Part shown: positions 9,529-17,665 of the stretch, one piece after another
Layout of the letters: the number at the start of each line of letters is the position of its first letter
Position numbering within the stretch: the first letter of the stretch is position 1
Assembly: GCA_022072055.1 (NCBI GenBank)
Contig: JAJVIK010000004.1
Location: 86,810-150,809, forward strand
Direction of reading: 5' to 3'
Origin: a bacterium
Lineage (GTDB): Bacteria; Hinthialibacterota; Hinthialibacteria; OLB16
DNA: 64,000 nucleotides
Translations under genes and position numbers: made by a program
The notes under the pieces: generated by a model
The model's database searches: none
Seen by the model: only the letters and a program-made list of their open reading frames with translations
What the model was told of the DNA's origin: nothing

Positions 9529-9750
9529 ATGAAGGAACCGACAAAAAAGGACCTCGACCCCCGCTTCCAGGGGGTTGTCGCGGAGGCTGGCTCCTCCCCT
9601 TCCCCCGCTCCTCTGGAATCGCCGTGCGACGAAGCCCTCGATTGGGACCTCGTGATCACCCCGCAACCTCGAGGAGTGGACGCGATCCAAGTCAAGTTCC
9701 GCTATGTTGGGAGGGGTAGACCTCTCCCGATTGACGATCCCATGGCATAG
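9529..9750 (+). CDS. Short uncharacterised protein
   Basis: 73 residues with good G/C third-position codon use, followed 14 bases later by another short gene and then rhamnulokinase. The N-terminal half is low in structure (Ser/Pro-rich) and the C-terminal half reads WDLVITPQPRG then FRYVGRGRPLPIDDP. From memory this resembles very short proteins (about 60-85 residues) ending in a GRxxPxxxDDP-like motif that sit before the family of the next gene; this is recollection, not a search. There is no clear ribosome binding site. It could be a chance frame, hence the low confidence. Confidence 0.45.
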   Translation: MKEPTKKDLDPRFQGVVAEAGSSPSPAPLESPCDEALDWDLVITPQPRGVDAIQVKFRYVGRGRPLPIDDPMA

Positions 9751-9764
9751 GGCGGCGATTGTCC

Positions 9765-10091
9765 ATGGAAGATACCGGTTTCTCGTGGTACACCCTGGTC
9801 GAAGGGGAGGACCTCGCACAGGGGACATGCTTCCACTTTGTCCAGTCCCGATTCCACCCAGCTTTCCACATGATCGCGGTCTGTAAGCTTGAGAGATTCA
9901 CCTCGGAAGTGAAGATCGTCGATTTCCGGAGAACATTCTCCCTCCCCATCGGATTCATGAGAGAATTGGCAAGAGGCGTCGGGCCGCGTGTCCGCCTCCT
10001 GCCCCCCTACCGCGAGCATCCCGCCCAGGCCTTTGCCCGGTTCTTTTTGCGAGTCGGCCTGCCTGTGGACATTCCGCCATTCAAGAAGTAA
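9765..10091 (+). CDS. Short uncharacterised protein
   Basis: 108 residues from ATG 9765 (a TTG at 9759 is possible). It starts MEDTGFSWYTLVEGEDLAQGT and ends YREHPAQAFARFFLR followed by VGLPVDIPPFKK. These two ends recall a family of roughly 150-residue uncharacterised bacterial proteins whose middle usually carries a TQSCD-like segment; here that middle is absent, so the gene may have lost an internal part. Family memory is not verified. Codon use is normal for the window and the gene ends 9 bases before rhaB, so co-transcription is likely. Confidence 0.6.
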   Translation: MEDTGFSWYTLVEGEDLAQGTCFHFVQSRFHPAFHMIAVCKLERFTSEVKIVDFRRTFSLPIGFMRELARGVGPRVRLLPPYREHPAQAFARFFLRVGLPVDIPPFKK

Positions 10092-10100
10092 GCCTCCTCC

Positions 10101-11588
10101 ATGCACCATTACCTCGCATTTGACCTTGGAGCGGAATCCGGGCGGGCTGTTTCAGGGACTTTGGAGGGAGGAAGAATCTCTCTGGAGGAGGTTCACCGGT
10201 TCCCCAATCAACCGGTGTTCCTGCGTGGCGCTCTCACATGGGATTTCCCCGGGTTGATGCGTGAGATGCAGACCGGACTGGGGAAGTTTGTCCGGAGGCG
10301 CGGCGAATCCCCCGCCGGGATTTCCTGCGACAGCTGGGGCGTGGATTTCGGACTGCTCGACCGGGAGGGGAATCCCCTCGCGAGTCCCATCCATTACCGG
10401 GACAAACGAACCGAGGGGATGCCGGAACAGGTCTTCTCGCGAGTCTCCAAGGAGGAAATCTACTCCCGGACCGGCATCCAATTCATGCCGATCAACACCC
10501 TCTATCAGTTGGAGGCGCTGCACTCGCGGGGAAGTCTTCAGTGGGCGGCCACCGACAAGTTCCTCATGATGGCGGACCTGGTGAATCACCATTTCTGCGG
10601 GGCGGAAGTGGTCGAATCAAGCCTCGCCTCCACGAGCAACCTTTTCGCCGCCAAAGAACGAGTTTGGGCCGAGGACCTGATTGATCGCTTGGGCTATCCG
10701 CGCTCCCGGTTCCCGGAGATTGTCCCCTCCGGAACACGGATCGGGACTCTGGATGATTCCCTGGTGGACCATCTCGGACTCCCCGCCGATTGCCGAAACA
10801 CGCCGGTGATCGCCTCCCTTTCGCATGACACCGCGGCGGCGGTGGCGGCGATTCCATCGGACCCGAAGCGGAATTGGGCGTACTTGTCCTCCGGAACCTG
10901 GTCGCTTCTCGGAGTCGAGCTGCCGGAACCGATTCTCACCCAGGAAGCCATGCGACTGAACTTCACCAACGAGGCGGGGGCCGAGGGAACCATCCGATTC
11001 CTCAAAAACATCATGGGGCTCTGGATCCTTCAGGAGTGCCGTCGAACTTGGGAGACTCTCGGAACGGTGTTGGATTACAGCGAGCTGGCCACACTGGCCG
11101 CGGAGGCGCCGTCCGGATCCGCCTTCATCGACCCGGATGACCCGCGGTTTCTGCCGCCGGGGGACATGCCCGGCCGGATTCGGGACTTCTGCCTGGAAAC
11201 CGGGCAGACCCCGCCCAAGGATGTGGGCTCCACCACGCTGTGTGTGTTCGAGAGTCTGGCGCTCAAGTACCGCGCGGTCCTGGAAAGCATCGAGACCCTC
11301 ACCGGGAGCGCGGTTGAGGTCCTGCATCTGGTCGGCGGCGGAGGGAAGAACCGGTTCCTCAATCAGCTGGTCGCGGACATCCTCGGAATCCCTCTGTTGG
11401 TCGGACCGACCGAGGCCACCGCGATCGGAAACATTCTCGCCCAGGCCATGGCGATGAATGAGATAGGGAGCCTGGAGGAGGGGCGGCGGATGGTGGCGCG
11501 TTCGTTTGAGATCGAGGTCTATGAGCCTTCCCCCAAGAGGGATTGGGGGGAATCCTATCGTAGCTTCAAGGGCCTTCTGGCGAGGTGA
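10101..11588 (+). CDS. rhaB: Rhamnulokinase (FGGY family)
   Basis: 495 residues. It phosphorylates L-rhamnulose to rhamnulose 1-phosphate with ATP. The N-terminal phosphate loop is LAFDLGAESGRAV, then the rhamnulokinase-type CDSWGVDFGLLD and HYRDKRTEGMPE, and the C-terminal ATP site LHLVGGGGKNRFLNQ. The length agrees with the family. No isomerase, aldolase or transporter for rhamnose is nearby, so a related ketose is possible. The last 23 bases overlap a convergent gene on the minus strand. Confidence 0.92.
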   Translation: MHHYLAFDLGAESGRAVSGTLEGGRISLEEVHRFPNQPVFLRGALTWDFPGLMREMQTGLGKFVRRRGESPAGISCDSWGVDFGLLDREGNPLASPIHYRDKRTEGMPEQVFSRVSKEEIYSRTGIQFMPINTLYQLEALHSRGSLQWAATDKFLMMADLVNHHFCGAEVVESSLASTSNLFAAKERVWAEDLIDRLGYPRSRFPEIVPSGTRIGTLDDSLVDHLGLPADCRNTPVIASLSHDTAAAVAAIPSDPKRNWAYLSSGTWSLLGVELPEPILTQEAMRLNFTNEAGAEGTIRFLKNIMGLWILQECRRTWETLGTVLDYSELATLAAEAPSGSAFIDPDDPRFLPPGDMPGRIRDFCLETGQTPPKDVGSTTLCVFESLALKYRAVLESIETLTGSAVEVLHLVGGGGKNRFLNQLVADILGIPLLVGPTEATAIGNILAQAMAMNEIGSLEEGRRMVARSFEIEVYEPSPKRDWGESYRSFKGLLAR

Positions 11589-11964
11589 CCGGGACGGGCT
11601 CCTCCGGGGCGTTTTGCGGCTCGGCTTGAGGGGGACGCTCCTCGGACAAGGCCCGCAGGCGCGCGATCAGAGCCTCCAGCTTCTCAGTGGCCCCCTCCGT
11701 TTCCAGTGGCTTGTGCCCGTTCCGACCGAATTCCTCAAGGAACGACTGCGCTTGTTCGTTGATCGAGTCGAGCCAGGCGGGCCAATCCTCGGGGGAACCC
11801 GGTTTGGGGTGGGAGGGCTCGGCGGGATTCTCCCGGTGGAGCAAGAGAAACAGGGTGAGCCACCCGACCACCACCAGGGGGACAAAGATCAGGAACAGCC
11901 CCGAGACCAGATCAAAAATCGGGTTGTAGCTCAAGATTCGGCCTATCTCCCTTATGATACCCAC
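11566..11964 (-). CDS. Small membrane-anchored protein of unknown function
   Basis: 132 residues from GTG 11964; the start is uncertain since no good binding site is visible. One strong transmembrane helix near residues 17-42 (LVSGLFLIFVPLVVVGWLTL) is followed by a Pro-rich linker, a helical segment (EKLEALIARLRALSEE) and a Pro/Glu-rich tail. It probably sits in the inner membrane with a soluble C-terminal part. It is convergent with rhaB, overlapping it by 23 bases, and divergent from the HIT gene. I recognise no family. Confidence 0.6.
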   Translation of the reverse strand: MGIIREIGRILSYNPIFDLVSGLFLIFVPLVVVGWLTLFLLLHRENPAEPSHPKPGSPEDWPAWLDSINEQAQSFLEEFGRNGHKPLETEGATEKLEALIARLRALSEERPPQAEPQNAPEEPVPVTSPEGP

Positions 11965-12060
11965 CGGCTGGGCGAAGGCGCGCCGCCTGCTTCACGGTAC
12001 CACGCGCGGACTTTTTCCGGCAGCGGGGCCGTAGGTGCTCGGCCAGAAAGGAGACTCAGG

Positions 12061-12402
12061 ATGGCGGAGACCCTCTTCAGTCGGATCATCCGAGGGGAAA
12101 TCCCGTGTGACAAGGTGTATGAGGATGAGCGGGCGCTGGCATTCCGGGACATCAACCCGCAGGCCCCGGTCCATGTCCTGGTCATCCCCAAGGAGGAGAT
12201 CGAGGATATCTCCCAAGCCCCCTTCGGGAATGGGATCCTGGACCACCTTTTCAAGGTTGCGATCCGGATCGCGGAACAAGAGGGGATCTCGGAGGGAGGG
12301 TATCGGCTGGTCATCAACAAGGGGCCGAACGGCGGGCAGTCGGTGGACCATTTGCACATCCACCTCCTCGGGGGCCGTCGCCTGACCTGGCCACCGGGCT
12401 GA
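12061..12402 (+). CDS. HIT family protein (HinT-like nucleotide hydrolase)
   Basis: 113 residues, normal for HinT. It starts MAETLFSRIIRGEIPCDKVY, carries LAFRDINPQAPVHVLVIPK and ends with the histidine triad HLHIHLLGGR. HinT proteins hydrolyse AMP-linked phosphoramidates such as AMP-lysine. The start ATG has AGGAG eight bases upstream, which excludes the longer frame back to 11506. It precedes the TPR-methyltransferase by 17 bases. Confident on family; the cellular substrate is unknown. Confidence 0.95.
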   Translation: MAETLFSRIIRGEIPCDKVYEDERALAFRDINPQAPVHVLVIPKEEIEDISQAPFGNGILDHLFKVAIRIAEQEGISEGGYRLVINKGPNGGQSVDHLHIHLLGGRRLTWPPG

Positions 12403-12419
12403 GGAATCCCGCGCAACCG

Positions 12420-13772
12420 ATGAACAAGGAGGTCCCGGACGCTCCAGGGAGTCCCTCGCGACCCGAGGTCGTTGCCGAGGATTGCTTCAGGCAGGCGCTG
12501 GAAATCGGTAAGGCGATTCACGGGCTGGAAGAGGTCCGCCGGATGGCGGACCTCTTCCAGCGTGCGCTTGCGCTGGATCCCGCCGGACACGCTCATGCCC
12601 GAGGGCATCTGGCATGGTTGTATTTCAATTCGGGTCAGTTTGAAGCGGCGGCGAACGAGTATCTTGCCATCCTCAAGACAGACCCGAAGTGCGTGGATGC
12701 TCTCGACTATGGAGGACGGAGCCTGATTCTGTGCTCGCGGGTCGCGGAGGCGGGACCGCTGCTGATCCGCGCCGCTCGGCTCCTGCTTCCCTCACGTCGA
12801 GGATGGCGCGCCCTGGGGTGGGGGCTCCTGTGCAGTTTCCGCATTGGGCTGATCCTTCGCGGCCTCAATCGCTATCTCGCCTGGTGGATCAGCCGTCGGA
12901 TCATCCGGCTGGCGGACATCTTGTCGGGTCGAAACCGGTTCTCCACCGGGGCTTACATGAAATGGGTGGCGAGAAACAACCCAGGGATCTGGAGACTCCC
13001 GACCTACAGCCGCGCCGCCGAGATGGAGTTCACCTTCACCGCGCTGGACCCACCTCCAAACGCTTTGGTGTTGGATATCGGGACCGGCCCTTCGCCGTTC
13101 ATCCCCTTTGCGGCAACAAGGGGCATCATCTTAATCGGCTCGGACCCGGATGGTTGCATCCGAGACCTCCCGAGAGACTGCCTGCCGCTCCGGAGCGGAG
13201 AGCTCCAGGGTCGATTGACACTCGTCCAGGCGGATGGCCGGCGACTCCCCTTCCGCGACCATGCCCTCTCCTCTGTGGTCTCGATCTCCACGATCGAGCA
13301 TATCCCGGAGAACGGAGACATCGAGATGATGCGGGAGGTTTCCCGAATTTTGGCGCCCGGCGGACGGGCGGTGATCACCACGGAGGGGGGAAACGAGTTT
13401 CGGGATTGGTGGCGCATCCAGAGTTTCCGCGTGGGCCTTCAATATGACACACGATCCCTGGCGCTTTCGGATTCGGCCCCCGACACTTCGGTCGGGTTCT
13501 ACCGGACCTATTCCCCGGACCGGCTCGTTGAGCGTCTCGGCGCCGTTGGGGGATTGGATTTGATCGAGGCGGGTTACCTGGTGGACCGACTCAGACTGCG
13601 GGGGTGGTTCCCCGATCGCCCTTCGACATTCAAGGAAAAAATCTTGAACCCGTGGCAAAGTCTGATAGGTCGGTTCGCCATGAAACGGCTCCCCTTGCCG
13701 ATCCCCGAGGGGACCGACCTGACCGGCGCGGTTGCTTATTTGATTCTGGAAAAGCCATCGAAGACCGATTAG
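12420..13772 (+). CDS. TPR-repeat SAM-dependent methyltransferase
   Basis: 450 residues in two parts. Residues 1-130 look like tetratricopeptide helices (LFQRALALDPAGHAHARGHL, FEAAANEYLAILKTDPK). A hydrophobic, Arg-rich stretch follows (LLCSFRIGLILRGLNRYLAWW), perhaps membrane-associated. Residues 200-400 are a class I methyltransferase: VLDIGTGPSPF (SAM loop), GSDPD, QADGRRLPF and the STIEHIP strand. The substrate is unknown. The TAG stop codon is formed by the first bases of the dispersed repeat element that follows. Confidence 0.82.
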   Translation: MNKEVPDAPGSPSRPEVVAEDCFRQALEIGKAIHGLEEVRRMADLFQRALALDPAGHAHARGHLAWLYFNSGQFEAAANEYLAILKTDPKCVDALDYGGRSLILCSRVAEAGPLLIRAARLLLPSRRGWRALGWGLLCSFRIGLILRGLNRYLAWWISRRIIRLADILSGRNRFSTGAYMKWVARNNPGIWRLPTYSRAAEMEFTFTALDPPPNALVLDIGTGPSPFIPFAATRGIILIGSDPDGCIRDLPRDCLPLRSGELQGRLTLVQADGRRLPFRDHALSSVVSISTIEHIPENGDIEMMREVSRILAPGGRAVITTEGGNEFRDWWRIQSFRVGLQYDTRSLALSDSAPDTSVGFYRTYSPDRLVERLGAVGGLDLIEAGYLVDRLRLRGWFPDRPSTFKEKILNPWQSLIGRFAMKRLPLPIPEGTDLTGAVAYLILEKPSKTD

Positions 13773-13901
13773 AGCGGTTAAGGTCCGCGTTCGCGTGGAG
13801 CGCCTTGGAGTGCCACGCTCCGTCGTGGCAGGTTTTGCGGGGCCATGGGACGCGACAAAGCGCGCCCCTCCAACGCTACATTCGAGTGAGAAATGCTCTA
13901 G
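13769..13901 (+). repeat. Dispersed non-coding element, copy 2 (compact)
   Basis: Starts TTAGAGCGGTTAAGG and ends GAGTGAGAAATGCTCTAG, with 6-bp inverted ends TAGAGC (13770-13775) and GCTCTA (13895-13900). It shares its two end blocks and the GCGCCTTGGAG-GCCACG block with the copy at 3203-3499. The hairpin at 13811-13830 has arms TGCCACG and CGTGGCA. In place of the eleven 17-bp units of copy 1 it has one diverged unit, GGGACGCGACAAAGCGC. It begins at the stop codon of the methyltransferase and lies between that gene and tRNA-Tyr. Confidence 0.85.
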
Positions 13902-13925
13902 TTGTGCCCAAGAACAAAAGGAGCT

Positions 13926-14011
13926 TGGTGGGGGGAGGAGGGTTCGAACCTCCGTAGGCTGGCGCCGGCAGATTTACAGTCTGCTCCCTTTAACCACTCG
14001 GGCATCCCCCC
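13926..14011 (-). tRNA. tRNA-Tyr (GUA), CCA encoded
   Basis: Read on the minus strand the gene begins GGGGGGATGCCCGAGTGG and ends CCTCCCCCCACCA. The acceptor stem GGGGGGA pairs with TCCCCCC, the anticodon stem-loop is CAGACTGTAAATCTG with anticodon GTA, and the T arm contains GGTTCGAACC. The variable region is long, as in class II tRNAs such as bacterial tRNA-Tyr. The 3' CCA (13926-13928) is encoded in the DNA. Confidence 0.97.
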
Positions 14012-14028
14012 GTCGGGAACCGCATCGC

Positions 14029-14057
14029 ACTATACCCGCGCCGGGGAGAAACCTCAA
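14029..14057 (-). promoter_or_regulatory. Sigma-70-type promoter for tRNA-Tyr
   Basis: On the minus strand, TTGAGG (14057-14052), a 17-base spacer and TATAGT (14034-14029) lie 18 bases before the tRNA 5' end. The -35 box overlaps the stop codon of the antiporter gene, so the tRNA promoter is nested in the end of that gene. Confidence 0.65.
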
Positions 14058-15781
14058 CCTCCATTGGGCGCGGGTCGAAAGCGCTCGTCCGGCTCATGGC
14101 TGCGCATAAGCGCCAGGAATTCGGTGTAATTGGTGGAATCCGCGGCTTGTTGGGCCAGGCGCGCATCCTGGAAACGTCGCCCGATGTCCGCCAAGATCTC
14201 AATTTGGGCGCCGTTGTCCTCGTGGGGGGTTAGGACCAGGAAGATCAGTCGAGCGGGTTGTCCGTCGAAGGAGTCGAAATCCACGCCGGTCTTGGATAGG
14301 CCCACAGCCAATATCGGTCGCTCCAGGCTCGCCACTCGAGCATGCGGAATCGCCAACCCGTTTTCCAGCCCCGTGGACATCAGTTGCTCCCGATTCCAGA
14401 CCATGTCCACCACCTCGGCATGATTGAGCGCCGTCCCCCTCACCGCCCGCTCCGAGAGTTCGCGAATGACCTCCAGTCGGTCCACTTTCTCAAGAGAGGC
14501 GACGAACTGGGAGGAGGTGAGGAAATCGGTGAACCGGAGGGGCTTCTTGCGCTTGAGGACCCGCTGGATCATCGACCCGCTGCTCAGAGAGGTCACGAGC
14601 GCCATGACCACGAGTGCGACAAACATGGGCTCGTCGATGACCTTCCGCTCCAAGGCGAGCAGTCCGAGGATGATTTCCATCGCGCCGCGCGCGTTCATGC
14701 CGAAACCGATGGCCCAGGCCTCTCGGGAGGGAAGCCCGCTCCAGCGCGCGGCCAACCCGCATCCGAGCACCTTTCCAACCGTGGCGACCCCCAGGACCAC
14801 CAAAACAAGGAGCGGATCGAAGTGGTCGATGAAGTTCACCTTGAGGCCGATGCTGGCGAAGAAGATCGGCGCGAAGATGAAGGACACGAACTGCTCGATG
14901 TTGGAGCGGGTGCGCTGACGCATGTGTTTGGAATCGCCGACCGCGACCCCGAAAAGGAACGCGCCGAAAATCGCGTGAATGCCGATGGCCTCGGTGGCGG
15001 CGGAGCTGAGCAGGGTGAGGGTCAGGATGAAACCGAGGACCCCGCCAGGCCAACTGGCATGCGCCTGTATCCAAGGCAATGCCCGGTCGCAGAGCCAGCG
15101 CCCCACGGTCAGCATCGCCGCCGCGAAACCGAGCGTGAGGAGGATGGTCCGCGCGGGATGGTGGTGGGCGCCATCCCCGGAGTCCATCATGCCGAGGATC
15201 ACCCCGAAGATGTTCCAGCCGATCAGGTCGTTCATGACCGCGCCGGCCACGATCACTGCGCCGAGGTCGGTGCGGTAAAGGTTCAGGTCAAGCAGAATCT
15301 TCGCGATGACCGGGAGCGCGGAGATGGTCAGCGCGGTGGCGAAGAAAAGGGAGAAGACCAGCGGATCGGGTGGAGGTGTCCTCAGGAGCGCATCCTGAAG
15401 GAACCAGGCGATGGGGAACGAGATCGCGAAGGGAACCACGATCCCCGACACCCCCACCGCGATGGCGACATTCCCCTGCCTCCAGCAGGAGGACAGGTCC
15501 ACCTCCATCCCAGCGACCAGGAGGAACAGGGTGATCGCCACCAGGGTGAAGCCCTCAAGGGCCAGATCAATGGCCCCCTCGGGGGGGAAAAGAGTGGCGG
15601 AGAATTCGGGGGCAAGGGCGCCAAGGACTGTGGGGCCGAGCAGGATCCCGGCGAGGATTTCCCCCAGGACCGACGGCTGGTGAAGCCTGCGCGCCACTTC
15701 CCCAAGGATTCGCGCCATTCCGAGGAGGACCCCCACGGAAAGCAGGAAAAAGGTTATGTCGTGGTTGGATAGCCCGGACAT
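14054..15781 (-). CDS. CPA2-type Na+/H+ antiporter fused to a PTS EIIA-2 domain (copy A)
   Basis: 575 residues from ATG 15781; a GTG at 15790 is possible, but the ATG aligns with the start of copy B. Residues 1-390 are about a dozen membrane helices of the monovalent cation:proton antiporter-2 family: HQPSVLGEILAGILLGPTVLG, LFLLVAGMEVDL and a GAVMNDLIGW helix with an Asp in the exchange region. The last 150 residues match the fructose/nitrogen PTS EIIA domain, with GLENGLAIPHARV carrying the phospho-accepting His. The fusion suggests that ion exchange is tuned by phosphoryl transfer; that role is inferred. Copy B follows upstream with an 80-base gap. Confidence 0.88.
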   Translation of the reverse strand: MSGLSNHDITFFLLSVGVLLGMARILGEVARRLHQPSVLGEILAGILLGPTVLGALAPEFSATLFPPEGAIDLALEGFTLVAITLFLLVAGMEVDLSSCWRQGNVAIAVGVSGIVVPFAISFPIAWFLQDALLRTPPPDPLVFSLFFATALTISALPVIAKILLDLNLYRTDLGAVIVAGAVMNDLIGWNIFGVILGMMDSGDGAHHHPARTILLTLGFAAAMLTVGRWLCDRALPWIQAHASWPGGVLGFILTLTLLSSAATEAIGIHAIFGAFLFGVAVGDSKHMRQRTRSNIEQFVSFIFAPIFFASIGLKVNFIDHFDPLLVLVVLGVATVGKVLGCGLAARWSGLPSREAWAIGFGMNARGAMEIILGLLALERKVIDEPMFVALVVMALVTSLSSGSMIQRVLKRKKPLRFTDFLTSSQFVASLEKVDRLEVIRELSERAVRGTALNHAEVVDMVWNREQLMSTGLENGLAIPHARVASLERPILAVGLSKTGVDFDSFDGQPARLIFLVLTPHEDNGAQIEILADIGRRFQDARLAQQAADSTNYTEFLALMRSHEPDERFRPAPNGG

Positions 15782-15861
15782 GTCAGTCACGCAACAAAGC
15801 CCCGCCAGAGGGGAGCGTTACTCGGAAACGAGCGGGAAGGTTAGACCGAGGGTCAGCTCTT

Positions 15862-17589
15862 TCAAAGAGCGACGGCGGGAGTGGGGTTCACCTCCGCAGG
15901 TTCGTGGCTTCGCATCAGCGCCAGGAATTCCGTGTAATTGGTGGATTCGGCGGCCTGTTGGGCCAGGCGTGCATCCTGGAAGCGCCTGCCGATGTCCGCC
16001 AGAATCTCAACCTGGGCGCCGTTATCCTCCCGTGGAGTCAACAACAGGAAGATCAAACGGGCCGGCTGTCCGTCGAAGGAGTCGAAATCCACCCCCGACC
16101 TGGATATTCCAACCGCCAGGATCGGGCGCTCCAGGTCCGCCAAGCGGGCATGAGGAAGCGCCAACCCGTTCTCCAAGCCGGTGGACATCAACTGTTCTCG
16201 CCGCCAAACCGTCTCGATCACTTTTTCGTGATCCAGCGAGGTTCCCTTGACAGCCCGCTCGACCAATTCGCGGATGACCTCGAGCCGGTCAACCTTCTCC
16301 AGCGAAGCCACGAAGTGGGAAGACGAGAGGAAATCCGTGAAACGAAGAGCCTTTCTCCGCTTAAGAACCCGCTGGATCATCGCCCCGCTCCCCAGCGAGG
16401 TCGTCACCGCCATTACGACAAGGGCGACAAACATCGATTCATCAATGGCGCCAAGTTGGAGCGCGTAGAGTCCAACGATGATGGCCATGGCGCCCAACGC
16501 GCTCATCCCGAACCCCACCGCGATGGACTCGCGCCGGCTCAAACCGCACCAGGATGCGGCCAGGCCGCAACCGACAACCTTCCCAAAGACCGCAATAACC
16601 AACGTGAACACAACCAGGCTTGGGGAGAAATTCGAAACGAAATCGACTCTCAAACCGATGCTCGCGAAGAAGAGCGGCGCGAAGATGAACGAAACAAACT
16701 GATCAATCGTGGTCCGTGTCCGCTGACGGAGGTGGCGCGAGTCCCCCACCGCGATTCCAAAAAGAAAGGCGCCAAAGAGCGCGTGGACCCCGATCCATTC
16801 GGTCAAGGCCGCGCTGAGTAGCGCCAGGGTGAAGATGAAACCGAGAACCCCGCCCGGCCAACTGGTATGCGCCTGAAGCCACGGCAGCACTTGGTTCAGC
16901 GTCCACCTTCCCAAGGTGAGTAGCGCCAAGGCGTATGCCAAAGTCAATCCAAGGGTGGGGAGTGGGTTCAGGAGCGTGCTCCCCCCTGATTCGACCATCC
17001 CGATAAGGACGGCGAAAATGTTCCACCCGATCAGATCGTTCAGAATCGCGCCCGCGATGATGATGGTCCCGACATCCGTGCGAAACAGATTGAGGTCCAT
17101 GAGGATTTTGGCGATGACCGGAAGGGCGGTGATCGAAAGCGCGGTGGCGAAGAAAAGCGCGAGAACCATCGGATCAGCGGATGAATTCCCGACAATCTTG
17201 TCGAGGAAAGACCATCCCAAGAGAAAGGCGCAGGCGAAGGGAAAGAGGAATCCCACCAGACCGACCACGATTGCGGCTTTCCCTTGACGAAACGCCAGGG
17301 AAAGGTCCACCTCCATGCCCGCCACGAGCAAGAAAAAGGCAATCGCGGTGGAGGTCATCCCTTCTAGGGCGACTCGGGTCGGACCGGCGGCCGGAAAGAC
17401 CTCCGCGTACCACTCGGGAAAGAAGTGCCCCACAACTGTCGGTCCGAGCAGGACCCCGGCCAGGATTTCTCCAAGGACGGAGGGCTGGTGGAGACGGCGC
17501 GCAAGCTCACCGAGACCCCGCGCCGCGCCCAGAAGGATCCCCATGGACAGAAACAATATGGCTGTGTCGTGGTGAGAAAGGGTCTCCAT
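15862..17589 (-). CDS. CPA2-type Na+/H+ antiporter fused to a PTS EIIA-2 domain (copy B)
   Basis: 575 residues, the same length as copy A and alignable to it end to end without visible gaps. The antiporter part has HQPSVLGEILAGVLLGPTVVG, FFLLVAGMEVDLS and GAILNDLIGW; the EIIA part has STGLENGLALPHARL with the expected His and then DFDSFDGQPARLIFLLLTP. Differences between the copies concentrate in the membrane loops and the end of the protein, while the EIIA domain is nearly unchanged. Start ATG 17589. A tandem duplication is the simple explanation; different ion preference or regulation is possible. Confidence 0.88.
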   Translation of the reverse strand: METLSHHDTAILFLSMGILLGAARGLGELARRLHQPSVLGEILAGVLLGPTVVGHFFPEWYAEVFPAAGPTRVALEGMTSTAIAFFLLVAGMEVDLSLAFRQGKAAIVVGLVGFLFPFACAFLLGWSFLDKIVGNSSADPMVLALFFATALSITALPVIAKILMDLNLFRTDVGTIIIAGAILNDLIGWNIFAVLIGMVESGGSTLLNPLPTLGLTLAYALALLTLGRWTLNQVLPWLQAHTSWPGGVLGFIFTLALLSAALTEWIGVHALFGAFLFGIAVGDSRHLRQRTRTTIDQFVSFIFAPLFFASIGLRVDFVSNFSPSLVVFTLVIAVFGKVVGCGLAASWCGLSRRESIAVGFGMSALGAMAIIVGLYALQLGAIDESMFVALVVMAVTTSLGSGAMIQRVLKRRKALRFTDFLSSSHFVASLEKVDRLEVIRELVERAVKGTSLDHEKVIETVWRREQLMSTGLENGLALPHARLADLERPILAVGISRSGVDFDSFDGQPARLIFLLLTPREDNGAQVEILADIGRRFQDARLAQQAAESTNYTEFLALMRSHEPAEVNPTPAVAL

Positions 17590-17665
17590 CCGATCTCGCT
17601 TGCCTCAGAGATGAAGGAGATTAGGGGAACTTACGTCCCCAGCCAATCCCATGGCGAGACCGGCA

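Noticed and set aside
13811..13830. Hairpin as a rho-independent terminator of the methyltransferase gene
   Set aside because: The stem is good but no T-run follows in either copy; kept only as part of the dispersed element.
14342..15772. 476-residue plus-strand frame
   Set aside because: Antisense to antiporter copy A; the product is hydrophilic and rich in Glu/Gly/His as expected from antisense membrane-protein DNA.
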